Of a stretch of DNA of 25,217 nt, positions 14,884-22,142 are shown one piece after another. Origin of the DNA: Lachnospiraceae bacterium (GTDB lineage: Bacteria > Bacillota > Clostridia > Lachnospirales > Lachnospiraceae); assembly GCA_900765975.1 (NCBI GenBank), contig CAAFTS010000171.1, positions 1-25,217 of the forward strand, read 5' to 3'. Numbering within the stretch: the first letter of the stretch is position 1; the number at the start of each line of letters is the position of its first letter. The notes under the pieces are model-generated. The model saw nothing but the letters and a program-made list of their open reading frames with translations, was not told the DNA's origin and did no database searches. Position numbers and translations under genes: made by a program.

Positions 14884-15801
14884 TTATTTTACTACCTCAT
14901 CCCACGTAAGCGTTTCACCTGTGTAAATCCCTTTTACTTGTTCGCTGCTCAACTCATCTACCGGGCTATCCAAATTTACGATTACTGCGATACCGTCTGT
15001 TGCCATTACGGTTCCCTTAGCGCCTGCTGCGGTCTCTGTATCTTTCAATTCACGAGATGCCATACCGATATCATAACTTCCATCCATTGTAGATGTGACA
15101 CCTGTTGTTGAATCTGTTGTCTGTAGCTCGATTTCTGCATTTGGATTGACAGCTTTATATGCTTCGATTAATTTTTGCATAACCGGTGATACAGAAGAAG
15201 ATCCGCCTACAACCGCTTTTCCTGACGGCTGAGTTCCCTTAAATGCTTCTACGCCATCCACTGCAATATAACCATTTTCCTCTACAACAGCCTGACCTTC
15301 TGTACTCATGATGAAATTCACAAAATCCTGAGCAACTTCGTTATCAATTGTCTGCTTTGTCACAATATTAAACGGACGGGATATTTTGTAGTCTCCTGCT
15401 TTAATATTTTCCGCTGATGCCTCAGCTCCGTCAATTTTCACAGCCTTTACACTTTCATCCAGAGATCCAAGAGAAATATATCCGATTGCATATTCATTTC
15501 CTGCAACAGTCGTCATCATAACAGAAGTACTATTTGTAATCTGTGCTTCTTCTGTTGTCATATCCACTTTTTCATCTTCTACTTTTTCTTCCACACCAAA
15601 TAACTCGATGAAAGCACCTCTTGTTCCGGAACCATCCTCACGAGACACGATTGTAATCTCATTGGCCGCGTCCCATTCTCCTGCTTCACTCTGTGTCTCT
15701 GTGTTATCCTCTGCTGCTTCTGTATTATTTCCACATCCCACAGCAACAGCTGCCATCATACCTACTACTGATACTAATGCTATAAACTTTTTCATCTTCA
15801 T
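14884..15801 (-). CDS. pstS: Phosphate-binding lipoprotein PstS
   Basis: This 305-aa secreted lipoprotein captures phosphate outside the membrane and delivers it to PstCA. The signal sequence MKMKKFIALVSVVGMMAAVAVGC ends in a lipobox with Cys at about residue 23, followed by an acidic Thr/Glu-rich linker. Binding-site segments typical of the family are REDGSGTRGAFIELFG, GSSSVSPVMQKLIEAY and STTGVTSTMDGSYDIGMASREL. The order of the two lobes, with the SRExGSGTR motif before GGSSS, differs from E. coli PstS but is seen in Firmicutes. The start is the ATG with AAAGGAG 9 nt upstream; the open frame extends 46 codons further. It is the first gene of the operon and has a phosphate-starvation-type promoter. 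Confidence 0.93.
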   Translation of the reverse strand: MKMKKFIALVSVVGMMAAVAVGCGNNTEAAEDNTETQSEAGEWDAANEITIVSREDGSGTRGAFIELFGVEEKVEDEKVDMTTEEAQITNSTSVMMTTVAGNEYAIGYISLGSLDESVKAVKIDGAEASAENIKAGDYKISRPFNIVTKQTIDNEVAQDFVNFIMSTEGQAVVEENGYIAVDGVEAFKGTQPSGKAVVGGSSSVSPVMQKLIEAYKAVNPNAEIELQTTDSTTGVTSTMDGSYDIGMASRELKDTETAAGAKGTVMATDGIAVIVNLDSPVDELSSEQVKGIYTGETLTWDEVVK

Positions 15802-15859
15802 TTTGCAAATCTCCTTTGATTTGAATTTTTGTTGTGTACTTGTTTTCTTCACAATGGCT

Positions 15860-15887
15860 ATCATAAAGGAGCAATGTAAAATGTAAA
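15860..15887 (-). promoter_or_regulatory. pstS promoter with overlapping Pho-box-like direct repeat
   Basis: On the minus strand TTTACA (15882-15887), a 16-nt spacer and TATGAT (15860-15865) form a promoter. The -35 is part of a tandem 7-bp repeat TTTACAT-TTTACAT (15874-15887) that resembles PhoP half-sites (TTaACA type), although their usual period is about 11 bp. The position, 59 nt before the pstS ATG, suits control by phosphate limitation. Confidence 0.55.
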
Positions 15888-15910
15888 ACGGACTTTTTGT
15901 TAAATAGAAG

Positions 15911-15943
15911 TAAAATAAAAAGAAGTGCCCAATGGACACTTCT
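15911..15943 (-). terminator. Intrinsic terminator of the Na/Pi transporter gene
   Basis: On the minus strand AGAAGTG and CACTTCT close a 9-nt loop and are followed by TTTTTATTTT. It separates the transporter gene from the pst operon. Confidence 0.75.
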
Positions 15944-15972
15944 TTCTATACTCTATACTTTTACTGCCGTTC

Positions 15973-17607
15973 TTATGCTGTCAATACTTCTTCTGCAATG
16001 TTTCGGGAATGATCGGAAATACGTTCTAATGCAACCAAGGCGTCCAGATAAACGATTCCGGCATCCGTATTGCACTGGTTATTCGCTAACCGCTGCATAT
16101 GACCGGTACGAAGTTTGATTTCCAAATCATCTGCCTGACTTTCTTTTTCAATTACTTTCATAGCTTTGCCTTTGTCATTTTCCACAAATGCTTCTAATGC
16201 ATACCGGAAACTTTCGGCACAGACTTCCGCCATTTCCTTTAATTCCGCGCGGCCAATCTCTGTAAAGACAGCTTTGCGTTCTGTCAGCGTCTCCGCAAAT
16301 TCCGAAAGATTCTCACAATAATCACTGATTCTTTCAATATCAGAAAGCGTCTGCAGAATGCTTGCAACTTCGTGATGTTCCTTTTCATTCAGAGAAAGAG
16401 AACTCAACTTCACAACATAATTAGTAATGCCGCTGCAAAGACGATCTACTGTATCTTCCTCTTCTTTGATCTCTAAGATCTTCTGATAATCCTTCGTAAA
16501 GATTACGTCGATTGCCTTATCAACTGTTCGAAGAACAATGCTTCCCATACGGTTCACTTCACTAAGCGCTGACTGCAGGGCAATTCCAGGAGTCTCTAAC
16601 ATACGGTCGTCCAGCAAAACTCTGCTTTCGTCTTCTGTACTCTCGTCTTCCTTCTCCAGCTTTCTTGCCAGCTTAATAATCCACTCAGAGAATGGGAAGA
16701 GAAGTACGGTCGTACCGATGTTAAATATCGTATGCACTGTACTGATCTGTGTCTGCGTAATCATGCCTTCTCCAGCCTCTATAAAGACCACTTTGAACAG
16801 TACAATCGCAAGAATACTGAAGATAATGGTTCCGATAATATTAAATAACAGATGCATGATTGCGGCTGTCTTCGCATTCTTCTTTGCTCCGATACTGGAC
16901 ATAATCGCTGTTACACAAGTACCGATATTCTGTCCCATAATAATGTACACTGCTGCATTAAACGGCACCAGTCCCGCTGCCGCCAAGCTCTGTAAAATAC
17001 CGACAGATGCCGATGAACTCTGAATAATCGCAGTTACCAACGCACCTGCTATAATTCCCAAAAACGGATTGTGCCCCAATGTCACAAACAGGCTGCGGAA
17101 GGCTTCTGACTTCTGCAGCGGCGATACAGCCGAAGACATCGTACTGATTCCCACAAATAAAATACCAAATCCAATAATAATACTGGAAATATCCTTTGTA
17201 GAACGTCGACTTCCTGTCAGCATCACAATGACACCTGCCATAATCGCAATCGGCGCCAGGTTGGACGGACTTAAAAACTTCGCCCATTCCACACTGGAAA
17301 CAAGCCATCCGGTTACCGTTGTACCGATATTGGCTCCCATGATCACACCCATCGCCTGACTTAGATTCATAATTCCGGCATTTACAAAACCAACTACCAT
17401 AACAGTCGTTGCAGATGAACTCTGAATAACCGCAGTAATCAAAGCGCCCAGCATAACCCCCATCAGTTTGTTCCGGGTGAGCGCCTCCAGCAGGGCTTTC
17501 ATTTTACTTCCTGCGGCATTTTCCAACCCCTGCGCCATAATCTGCATTCCATAGATAAACATTCCAAGTCCCCCCACAAAGGGGATAATGATTCCCGCGT
17601 AACTCAT
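15973..17607 (-). CDS. Na/Pi-cotransporter family protein with PhoU-like C-terminal domain
   Basis: This 544-aa membrane protein has the two inverted Na/Pi-cotransporter repeats. Signature motifs are AVIQSSSATTVMVVGFVNAG near residue 60 and AIIQSSSASVGILQSLAAAG near 195, each followed by GxNIGT(T/C)VT. About eight hydrophobic segments fill residues 1-310. From about 345 to the end it is helical and PhoU-like (LQTLSDIERISDYCENLSEFAE, ALERISDHSRNIAEEVL, i.e. the two ExxxD metal-binding-type motifs). It probably moves phosphate with sodium and may sense metabolism through the PhoU part. The ribosome-binding site GGGAGGTAACAT decides the start. There is no separate phoU gene in the window, so this domain may be the only PhoU-like function near pst. 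Confidence 0.92.
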   Translation of the reverse strand: MSYAGIIIPFVGGLGMFIYGMQIMAQGLENAAGSKMKALLEALTRNKLMGVMLGALITAVIQSSSATTVMVVGFVNAGIMNLSQAMGVIMGANIGTTVTGWLVSSVEWAKFLSPSNLAPIAIMAGVIVMLTGSRRSTKDISSIIIGFGILFVGISTMSSAVSPLQKSEAFRSLFVTLGHNPFLGIIAGALVTAIIQSSSASVGILQSLAAAGLVPFNAAVYIIMGQNIGTCVTAIMSSIGAKKNAKTAAIMHLLFNIIGTIIFSILAIVLFKVVFIEAGEGMITQTQISTVHTIFNIGTTVLLFPFSEWIIKLARKLEKEDESTEDESRVLLDDRMLETPGIALQSALSEVNRMGSIVLRTVDKAIDVIFTKDYQKILEIKEEEDTVDRLCSGITNYVVKLSSLSLNEKEHHEVASILQTLSDIERISDYCENLSEFAETLTERKAVFTEIGRAELKEMAEVCAESFRYALEAFVENDKGKAMKVIEKESQADDLEIKLRTGHMQRLANNQCNTDAGIVYLDALVALERISDHSRNIAEEVLTA

Positions 17608-17672
17608 ATGTTACCTCCCGTAAATTTCCTACTTTTAACGATACCATTATCCCTCGCAAAAAACAACAAGAT

Positions 17673-17689
17673 TTTACATATATTTCACA
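17673..17689. promoter_or_regulatory. Pho-box-like pair upstream of the Na/Pi transporter
   Basis: On the plus strand TTTACA (17673-17678) and TTCACA (17684-17689) are spaced by 5 nt, giving the 11-bp period typical of Firmicutes PhoP half-sites. It lies about 65 bp upstream of the transporter ATG but in the opposite orientation. AT-rich context makes a chance match possible. Confidence 0.3.
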
Positions 17690-17739
17690 ATGCTTTATTT
17701 TATCATCTTCTGTTTCGCAATCTGGGAAGAACTGTTCTT

Positions 17740-18096
17740 TTATTTTTTCATTCTCGGCTCAAATATAAAGGATGCCAGATAGCCAAAGACAAGAGCCGCT
17801 GAGATTCCTACCGCACTGGCTTTAAAGCCGCCTTGAAAAATCCCCAGAAATCCATTTTTATCCACCGCCTCTTTCACGCCCTGCCACAGCACATTTCCAA
17901 ACCCCAGTAAGGGAACGCTCGCCCCTGCCCCCGCAAACTCCTGAAACGGCTTATAGACTCCACAAAATCCTAAAACAGCACCTGTACAGACAAGGAAGAC
18001 CATCACCCGTCCGGGCATCATCTTTGTTCGGTCAAGCAGTATCTGCACAAGCGCACAGATCACCCCTCCTATCCAAAATGCATTTACATAATCCAT
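17740..18096 (-). CDS. spoVAE: Stage V sporulation protein AE (SpoVAEB type)
   Basis: This 118-aa membrane protein has three to four helices and the family sequence MDYVNAFWIGGVICALVQ, GAGASVPLLGFGNVLWQGV, ASAVGISAALVFGYLASFIF. It is part of the SpoVA channel complex that moves Ca-dipicolinate into the forespore and out at germination. The ATG at 18096 is chosen for its AGGAGATG ribosome-binding site and family length; the frame is open upstream. It follows spoVAD by 49 nt. No spoVAEA or spoVAF follows. Confidence 0.93.
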   Translation of the reverse strand: MDYVNAFWIGGVICALVQILLDRTKMMPGRVMVFLVCTGAVLGFCGVYKPFQEFAGAGASVPLLGFGNVLWQGVKEAVDKNGFLGIFQGGFKASAVGISAALVFGYLASFIFEPRMKK

Positions 18097-18145
18097 GTTC
18101 ACATCTCCTCTCATAAAAATCATATTGCCTGTTTCTATCCGCACG

Positions 18146-19195
18146 TCAACAATGCTCGATTACAATTCCATGCGCAATTCCCGGAACACTGGCTCCCTCG
18201 TTAAAGCTGACCGTTGACATCAGCGCTCCCGTCGGTACGAATAAAATTCGTTTCCACTCTCCCCTTTTTAATTTAGGAAGTATATATGCTGCCAAAGTAA
18301 CTGCAGCACAGCCGCAGCCACTGCCTCCGGCATGCGTATCCTGTGTCTTTTGATCAAAGATCGTCATTCCACAATCCAAATGATTTGAACGGATATCATA
18401 GCCCGCCTGCCAGACCAGATCGAATAAAATATCCTGCCCCACATATCCCAAATCTCCGGTAATAATCCGGTCATAATCCTCTGCCTTTCGGTTGAAATCC
18501 TTGAAATTCTGTACAATCGTATCGCAGGCCGCCGGAGCCATACATGCCCCCATATTCTGAGAATCTTTCAATCCATAATCCACAATTTTCCCTACCGTCA
18601 CTCCACTGATCCGAATGTGGCTTTTTTCTGTTCCAACCAGAAACGCTCCGCTCCCGGTCACCGTCCAATGTGCCGACAGCGGTCGTTGATTTGCATACCC
18701 CAGAGGAAAACGAAATTCCTTCTCCGCACTTCCAAAGTGACTGGAAGTTACTGCCAGCATCAGATCTCCATAGCCTGCTGCCACACTCATTGCAGAGAGC
18801 GCCAACGCCTCTCCTGAGGTAGAACACGCCCCATATAATCCAAACATGGGAATCTGCAGTGCCTCCACGCCCATAGACGTAGCTATCCCCTGCCGGAGAA
18901 GATCACCGCCAAATAAGAACCGGACTTCTTCCGCATCTTTCTTCGCCTTCCCCAATGCCAGCACACATGCCTCTTTTTGCATAGTGCTTTCTGCCTCTTC
19001 CCACGTGTTGGCGCCAAACAGATTATCTTCATTGGTCATGTCAAACATCTTTCCAAGAGGACCTTCTGCCTCCTTACTTCCCACCACCGACCCCGCATTC
19101 AAAATATAGGGAGCCTTTGCAAATGCAATGCTCTGACTTCCCAATGCCCCGATTGGTTTTTCCATCTTTGTATCTGTTATTTTCTGTCCTTCCAA
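18146..19195 (-). CDS. spoVAD: Stage V sporulation protein AD
   Basis: This protein of about 349 aa has the thiolase/ketoacyl-synthase-like fold of SpoVAD, the soluble SpoVA subunit known to bind dipicolinic acid. Family segments are NAGSVVGSKEAEGPLGKMFD, MFGLYGACSTSGEAL, SSHFGSAEKEFRFPLGY, RPLSAHWTVTGSGAFLV, GDLGYVGQDILFDL and HAGGSGCGCAAVT. The start is probably TTG at 19195, with GAGGG 7 nt upstream; TTG at 19201 is too close to that site and ATG at 19165 has none. It is transcribed with spoVAE and diverges from spoVAC, with a sigma-G-like promoter upstream. Confidence 0.92.
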   Translation of the reverse strand: MEGQKITDTKMEKPIGALGSQSIAFAKAPYILNAGSVVGSKEAEGPLGKMFDMTNEDNLFGANTWEEAESTMQKEACVLALGKAKKDAEEVRFLFGGDLLRQGIATSMGVEALQIPMFGLYGACSTSGEALALSAMSVAAGYGDLMLAVTSSHFGSAEKEFRFPLGYANQRPLSAHWTVTGSGAFLVGTEKSHIRISGVTVGKIVDYGLKDSQNMGACMAPAACDTIVQNFKDFNRKAEDYDRIITGDLGYVGQDILFDLVWQAGYDIRSNHLDCGMTIFDQKTQDTHAGGSGCGCAAVTLAAYILPKLKRGEWKRILFVPTGALMSTVSFNEGASVPGIAHGIVIEHC

Positions 19196-19266
19196 ATCCA
19201 ATCCCTCATTTCTAAATCAATTACTAAAGTATTTTCTAAAAAATATATACGATTCCTGCTACAGCC

Positions 19267-19295
19267 TAGTATCTCGGAATCTACTTTTTTTATAC
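19267..19295 (-). promoter_or_regulatory. Sigma-G/F-like promoter of spoVAD-spoVAE
   Basis: On the minus strand GTATA (19291-19295), a 17-nt spacer and GATACTA (19267-19273). The forespore consensus is about GYATR and CATnnTA, so the match fails only at the first base of the -10. The same arrangement occurs before the spoVAA operon. Confidence 0.5.
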
Positions 19296-19303
19296 ACATT
19301 TAT

Positions 19304-19332
19304 ACATATAGGAATATTTTTCTCGCATTCTA
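19304..19332 (+). promoter_or_regulatory. Sigma-G/F-like promoter of the inverted spoVAC
   Basis: On the plus strand ACATA (19304-19308), a 17-nt spacer and CATTCTA (19326-19332). The -10 fits CATnnTA exactly; the -35 differs from GYATR at the first base. Transcription would start near 19339, 47 nt before the spoVAC ATG. It is back to back with the spoVAD promoter, 8 bp between the two -35 elements. Confidence 0.45.
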
Positions 19333-19385
19333 TGCAGACTATTCCTTGTAATACGATTCCAATTATTTTTTTCAGAGGTGATACG

Positions 19386-19853
19386 ATGGACAAAATCGAA
19401 AAACAAAAACAAGAACAACAATATGAATCTTATGTAAAACAAAAAACACCCAGACACAATGTCTGGGGAAATATGATAAAAGCGTTTCTTACCGGCGGAA
19501 TCATCTGTGTCCTCGGTCAGGGAATCTTCAACTACTGTCAACTGCTTGGATTGTCCAAAGACAATTGCAGCAGCTGGACCTCTCTAATTCTCATTCTAAT
19601 CAGTGTCATCCTAACCGGAATCGGTGTTTATCCGAAGATTGCAAAATGGGGTGGTGCAGGAGCGCTGGTTCCAATCACCGGTTTCGCCAACTCCGTTGCT
19701 GCTCCGGCTATCGAATATAAAAAAGAAGGACAGGTATTCGGCATTGGATGTAAAATCTTCACGATTGCAGGACCGGTTATTCTATACGGTATCTTCACAA
19801 GCTGGGCACTGGGATTCTTATATTGGCTGGGCAGCATTACCGGAGTCGCATAA
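19386..19853 (+). CDS. spoVAC: Stage V sporulation protein AC, inverted relative to its operon
   Basis: This 155-aa membrane protein has four predicted helices and the family opening YESYVKQKTPRHNVWGNMIKAFLTGGIICVLGQG; later GGAGALVPITGFANSVAAPAIEYKKEGQVFGIG is also characteristic. SpoVAC is the mechanosensitive, channel-forming part of the SpoVA complex. The ATG has AGAGGTGATACG upstream; the frame is open 18 codons further. It is the only spoVA gene on the plus strand, although it lies in its canonical slot between spoVAB and spoVAD. It has its own promoter candidate and shares a hairpin terminator with spoVAB. Confidence 0.95.
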   Translation: MDKIEKQKQEQQYESYVKQKTPRHNVWGNMIKAFLTGGIICVLGQGIFNYCQLLGLSKDNCSSWTSLILILISVILTGIGVYPKIAKWGGAGALVPITGFANSVAAPAIEYKKEGQVFGIGCKIFTIAGPVILYGIFTSWALGFLYWLGSITGVA

Positions 19854-19877
19854 GCGGCTCCTTTTTCCATAATTTTA

Positions 19878-19908
19878 GGCAGTACGCAATTTGTACTGCC
19901 TCTTTCTC
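19878..19908. terminator. Bidirectional hairpin terminator between spoVAC and spoVAB
   Basis: GGCAGTAC and GTACTGCC form a perfect 8-bp stem with a 7-nt loop. On the plus strand it is followed by TCTTTCTCT, on the minus strand by TAAAATTAT. It lies between the convergent ends of spoVAC and spoVAB and could serve both. Confidence 0.6.
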
Positions 19909-20324
19909 TACCATCTTTGCACGAAATACAGTATCGAGCCTACACCCCTTCCCAATGCCATACTAATAATAAATACAGAGATATAACGTGTAATCTTGAT
20001 TCTCCGAATAAAAATCGGAAATACATTCAGTATTTCCGCCAGCGCCATAGACCAACACCCTACAAATATTCCACCGAACAATCCAAAAATCGGCAAAATC
20101 CAACTCCCATAAGGAATCGGAAGGTGAAAAACAAACAAGATGGTACCAACAATTCCACCGAGAGCTGTACTATCCTCATACAACAATATATGTTCTGCCG
20201 TATGCGTCCGGTCTGCAAAATCTGCAATCACACCCAATTCCACAATAAATGCAAAAAGTCCTCCGGCAATTGCCACCCCAAAACTAAGACCGATGACAGC
20301 CATCAGAATTTGACTTCCCCACAT
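19908..20324 (-). CDS. spoVAB: Stage V sporulation protein AB
   Basis: This 138-aa membrane protein has about four helices. Family-like segments are SFGVAIAGGLFAFIVELGVIADFADRT, LYEDSTALGGIVGT and GIFVGCWSMALAEILNVFPIFIRR. The ATG at 20324 is chosen because AAAGGAGGAGTTGG precedes it and length then fits the family; the frame is open 20 codons further. It overlaps spoVAA by 41 nt. It is thought to help assemble the SpoVA complex in the inner forespore membrane. Confidence 0.9.
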   Translation of the reverse strand: MWGSQILMAVIGLSFGVAIAGGLFAFIVELGVIADFADRTHTAEHILLYEDSTALGGIVGTILFVFHLPIPYGSWILPIFGLFGGIFVGCWSMALAEILNVFPIFIRRIKITRYISVFIISMALGRGVGSILYFVQRW

Positions 20325-20955
20325 CCAACTCCTCCTTTCTTCTGGAGGCATCTTCCACCAGAGTGGTCTGAATATCATTTTCATAAAGCCGCATCTGCAC
20401 TTCCAGCGGTGTCGGATCTACTGTAAACCGTTTTTTTCCAAAGTGATTGAAAAAACCTAAGATACCTATAATAATCCCTATGGAATAACTCACTTCTAAT
20501 ATCGTATACCCATCACTTTCAACTCCGGTCAGCGCCAGATAAATCTGTGAAAACAATCTTGTAATGGATACATCATTGTGAAATGCCATAATCGAAAATG
20601 CAGACCCACAAAAAACCAGAACGACAACTACCGCTGTTTTCAACAAATGTACGACATTTCCCGGTGTATTCTGATTCTCATAAGTCAAAATGATATCTGT
20701 CTCTCCAAGATTCTGGATGTCCAGATTCGGATATTGCTCATGAATGCAGGCAATGATTTTCAAAACAGAGACAACGATTCGCTGCTGTTTTTTTCCTTGT
20801 TCTGAAAACTTTACTAATTTTATAGCTTTGATTTTCGGAATCACCGTCTTATTGCTGCATTCCAACGACAAAATATCCCCCAGTGTGACCTCTGTCTTTG
20901 TCAGTTCCACATCCCTGTCTCCCTTAATATACAAGGTATCCTGATTAGCTGACAT
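20284..20955 (-). CDS. spoVAA: Stage V sporulation protein AA
   Basis: This 223-aa protein has an N-terminal soluble domain (TLYIKGDRDVELTKTEVTLGDILSLEC, a SpoVAA hallmark) and two helices at about 104-125 and 155-172. The C-terminal tail is basic. The ribosome-binding site GGAGGTTTCGGAAC lies within the end of a small upstream ORF, whose stop overlaps this ATG by 11 nt. With spoVAB it forms the promoter-proximal half of the spoVA cluster. Confidence 0.9.
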   Translation of the reverse strand: MSANQDTLYIKGDRDVELTKTEVTLGDILSLECSNKTVIPKIKAIKLVKFSEQGKKQQRIVVSVLKIIACIHEQYPNLDIQNLGETDIILTYENQNTPGNVVHLLKTAVVVVLVFCGSAFSIMAFHNDVSITRLFSQIYLALTGVESDGYTILEVSYSIGIIIGILGFFNHFGKKRFTVDPTPLEVQMRLYENDIQTTLVEDASRRKEELDVGKSNSDGCHRS

Positions 20956-21106
20956 GTTCCGAAACCTCCATACATTTTACAAGGGTACCGCCACTGTCCG
21001 GAAACTCTTCATCTTGATTATACAAATAATACATACTTCCCAAAATCACCGCTGCCAGCACGATTGTCACCAGACAGATCCGCACTTTTCTTCTTCCTTC
21101 ATCCAT
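20945..21106 (-). CDS. Small single-pass membrane protein upstream of spoVAA
   Basis: A 53-aa ORF, too short for standard calling, reads MDEGRRKVRICLVTIVLAAV then ILGSMYYLYNQDEEFPDSGG and ends CMEVSEHVS. It has a basic start, one TM helix (about 9-29) and a short acidic outer tail. Its ATG has AGGTGA about 8 nt upstream, its stop overlaps the spoVAA start by 11 nt, and a sigma-G-like promoter lies 44 nt upstream. That makes it the likely first gene of the spoVAA-spoVAB transcript. I do not recognise a family. A forespore membrane role is inferred from context only. Confidence 0.65.
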   Translation of the reverse strand: MDEGRRKVRICLVTIVLAAVILGSMYYLYNQDEEFPDSGGTLVKCMEVSEHVS

Positions 21107-21149
21107 ATCAAATCACCTAAACCTTTCCAAAGAATCCTTCTTCTTTCAT

Positions 21150-21178
21150 TAGTATTTAGGTTTTTTCATATAATATAC
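21150..21178 (-). promoter_or_regulatory. Sigma-G/F-like promoter of the spoVAA operon
   Basis: On the minus strand GTATA (21174-21178), 17-nt spacer, AATACTA (21150-21156). It fits GYATR/CATnnTA except for the first base of the -10 and closely copies the promoter candidate before spoVAD. Confidence 0.55.
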
Positions 21179-21180
21179 GT

Positions 21181-21214
21181 AGGAAAAGGGAGCATATCAT
21201 TTTACAATGCTCCC
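21181..21214 (-). terminator. Intrinsic terminator of the LytTR-kinase operon
   Basis: On the minus strand GGGAGCAT and ATGCTCCC form an 8-bp stem with an 11-nt loop, followed by TTTTCCT. It sits between the 130-aa gene and the spoVA promoter. Confidence 0.7.
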
Positions 21215-21254
21215 TCAAATTTATTTTGCTACAGCAGCTTATTAATTTAATACT

Positions 21255-21647
21255 TCATAATTCTAACGTCAAAACATAAGTTGCTGACGTACCTTGATTA
21301 CATGTTGTTGTAACTTTCACCTCATTTTGTTTATTTGGTATCACCCTTGTTAATTCAATTTCTATTTGTTTTGTTTCCCCCGGCTGGAGCGATATGTATT
21401 TTGTCGGATAAGCTACCTCATTCCCATTTAATGTTATCTTTGCAAAATTATTCTCATTAAATGTAACGATCTGTTCAGACATATTTTCAACTTCAAATAC
21501 CACAACTGCCGAATCTTCCGAAATGCTTTTTTCATAGCAGCACACTGAAAGCGTAGGCAGTTCTCTCTCATTACGTTGTCCGATATAATACAGCAATCCA
21601 AAGCATAAACAACAAACAACTATTACGACTATGTATTTTTTCTTCAT
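21255..21647 (-). CDS. Membrane-anchored or secreted small protein, unknown
   Basis: A 130-aa protein with an N-terminal membrane anchor (KKKYIVVIVVCCLCFGLLYYIG) and a beta-rich outer domain. The pattern VVVFEVENMSEQIVTFNENNFAKITLNG, then SLQPGETKQIEIELTRV resembles an FxLYD/Ig-like domain. Cys in VVCCLCFG could be a lipobox but the spacing is not convincing. The ribosome-binding site is AGGGG. It is the last gene of the set that starts with the response regulator. Function not recognised. Confidence 0.65.
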   Translation of the reverse strand: MKKKYIVVIVVCCLCFGLLYYIGQRNERELPTLSVCCYEKSISEDSAVVVFEVENMSEQIVTFNENNFAKITLNGNEVAYPTKYISLQPGETKQIEIELTRVIPNKQNEVKVTTTCNQGTSATYVLTLEL

Positions 21648-21668
21648 TCTTTACAACCCCTATAACAT

Positions 21669-22067
21669 TTAGTTTTTACTTTGATGTTTTTTATACCATC
21701 TACATAATAATGCGCAGAAAAGCATTGTACCAAAAGGAATAAAATACTCAGAATTTGCATATATCCATGAAAAAGGTTCTATTATAAATATACTTGCAAA
21801 GCATGATATTAATGCAACAGGTATTAAAAGTATGCATTCTAGAATTGAACTATAATTTTCTGTGTTGCATAATGCGAATAGTAATAAAAATTCTAGAATA
21901 TAGTATAGTACATTAATCGCATTTCGGAGATACCATATCCATATCATTTCCGAAGAATAGTTATACATCTCATACGCTTTAAGTTCTGACGTTATATAAT
22001 ATCGTAATACAAAAAATAATATCATACAAAAATATAAGATTAAGAATTTAAAAAATTTCTTTTTCAT
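21669..22067 (-). CDS. Integral membrane protein with four helices, unknown
   Basis: A 132-aa, very hydrophobic protein. Helices are about residues 6-26, 44-66, 75-97 and 106-126 (e.g. FKFLILYFCMILFFVLRYYI; ILLIPVALISCFASIFII). The tail is KKHQSKN. It has a strong AAAGGAG ribosome-binding site 4 nt from the ATG. It lies between the 279-aa and 130-aa proteins, 21 nt before the latter. No signature of a peptide-processing (AgrB) protease or a transporter is visible. Function not recognised. Confidence 0.65.
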   Translation of the reverse strand: MKKKFFKFLILYFCMILFFVLRYYITSELKAYEMYNYSSEMIWIWYLRNAINVLYYILEFLLLFALCNTENYSSILECILLIPVALISCFASIFIIEPFSWIYANSEYFIPFGTMLFCALLCRWYKKHQSKN

Positions 22068-22142
22068 AGAACTCCTTTCATAACATCATTTACAAAAATA
22101 GTTTCACATTCTCAAAATAAATTAGAACAAATCTAATTTTTG

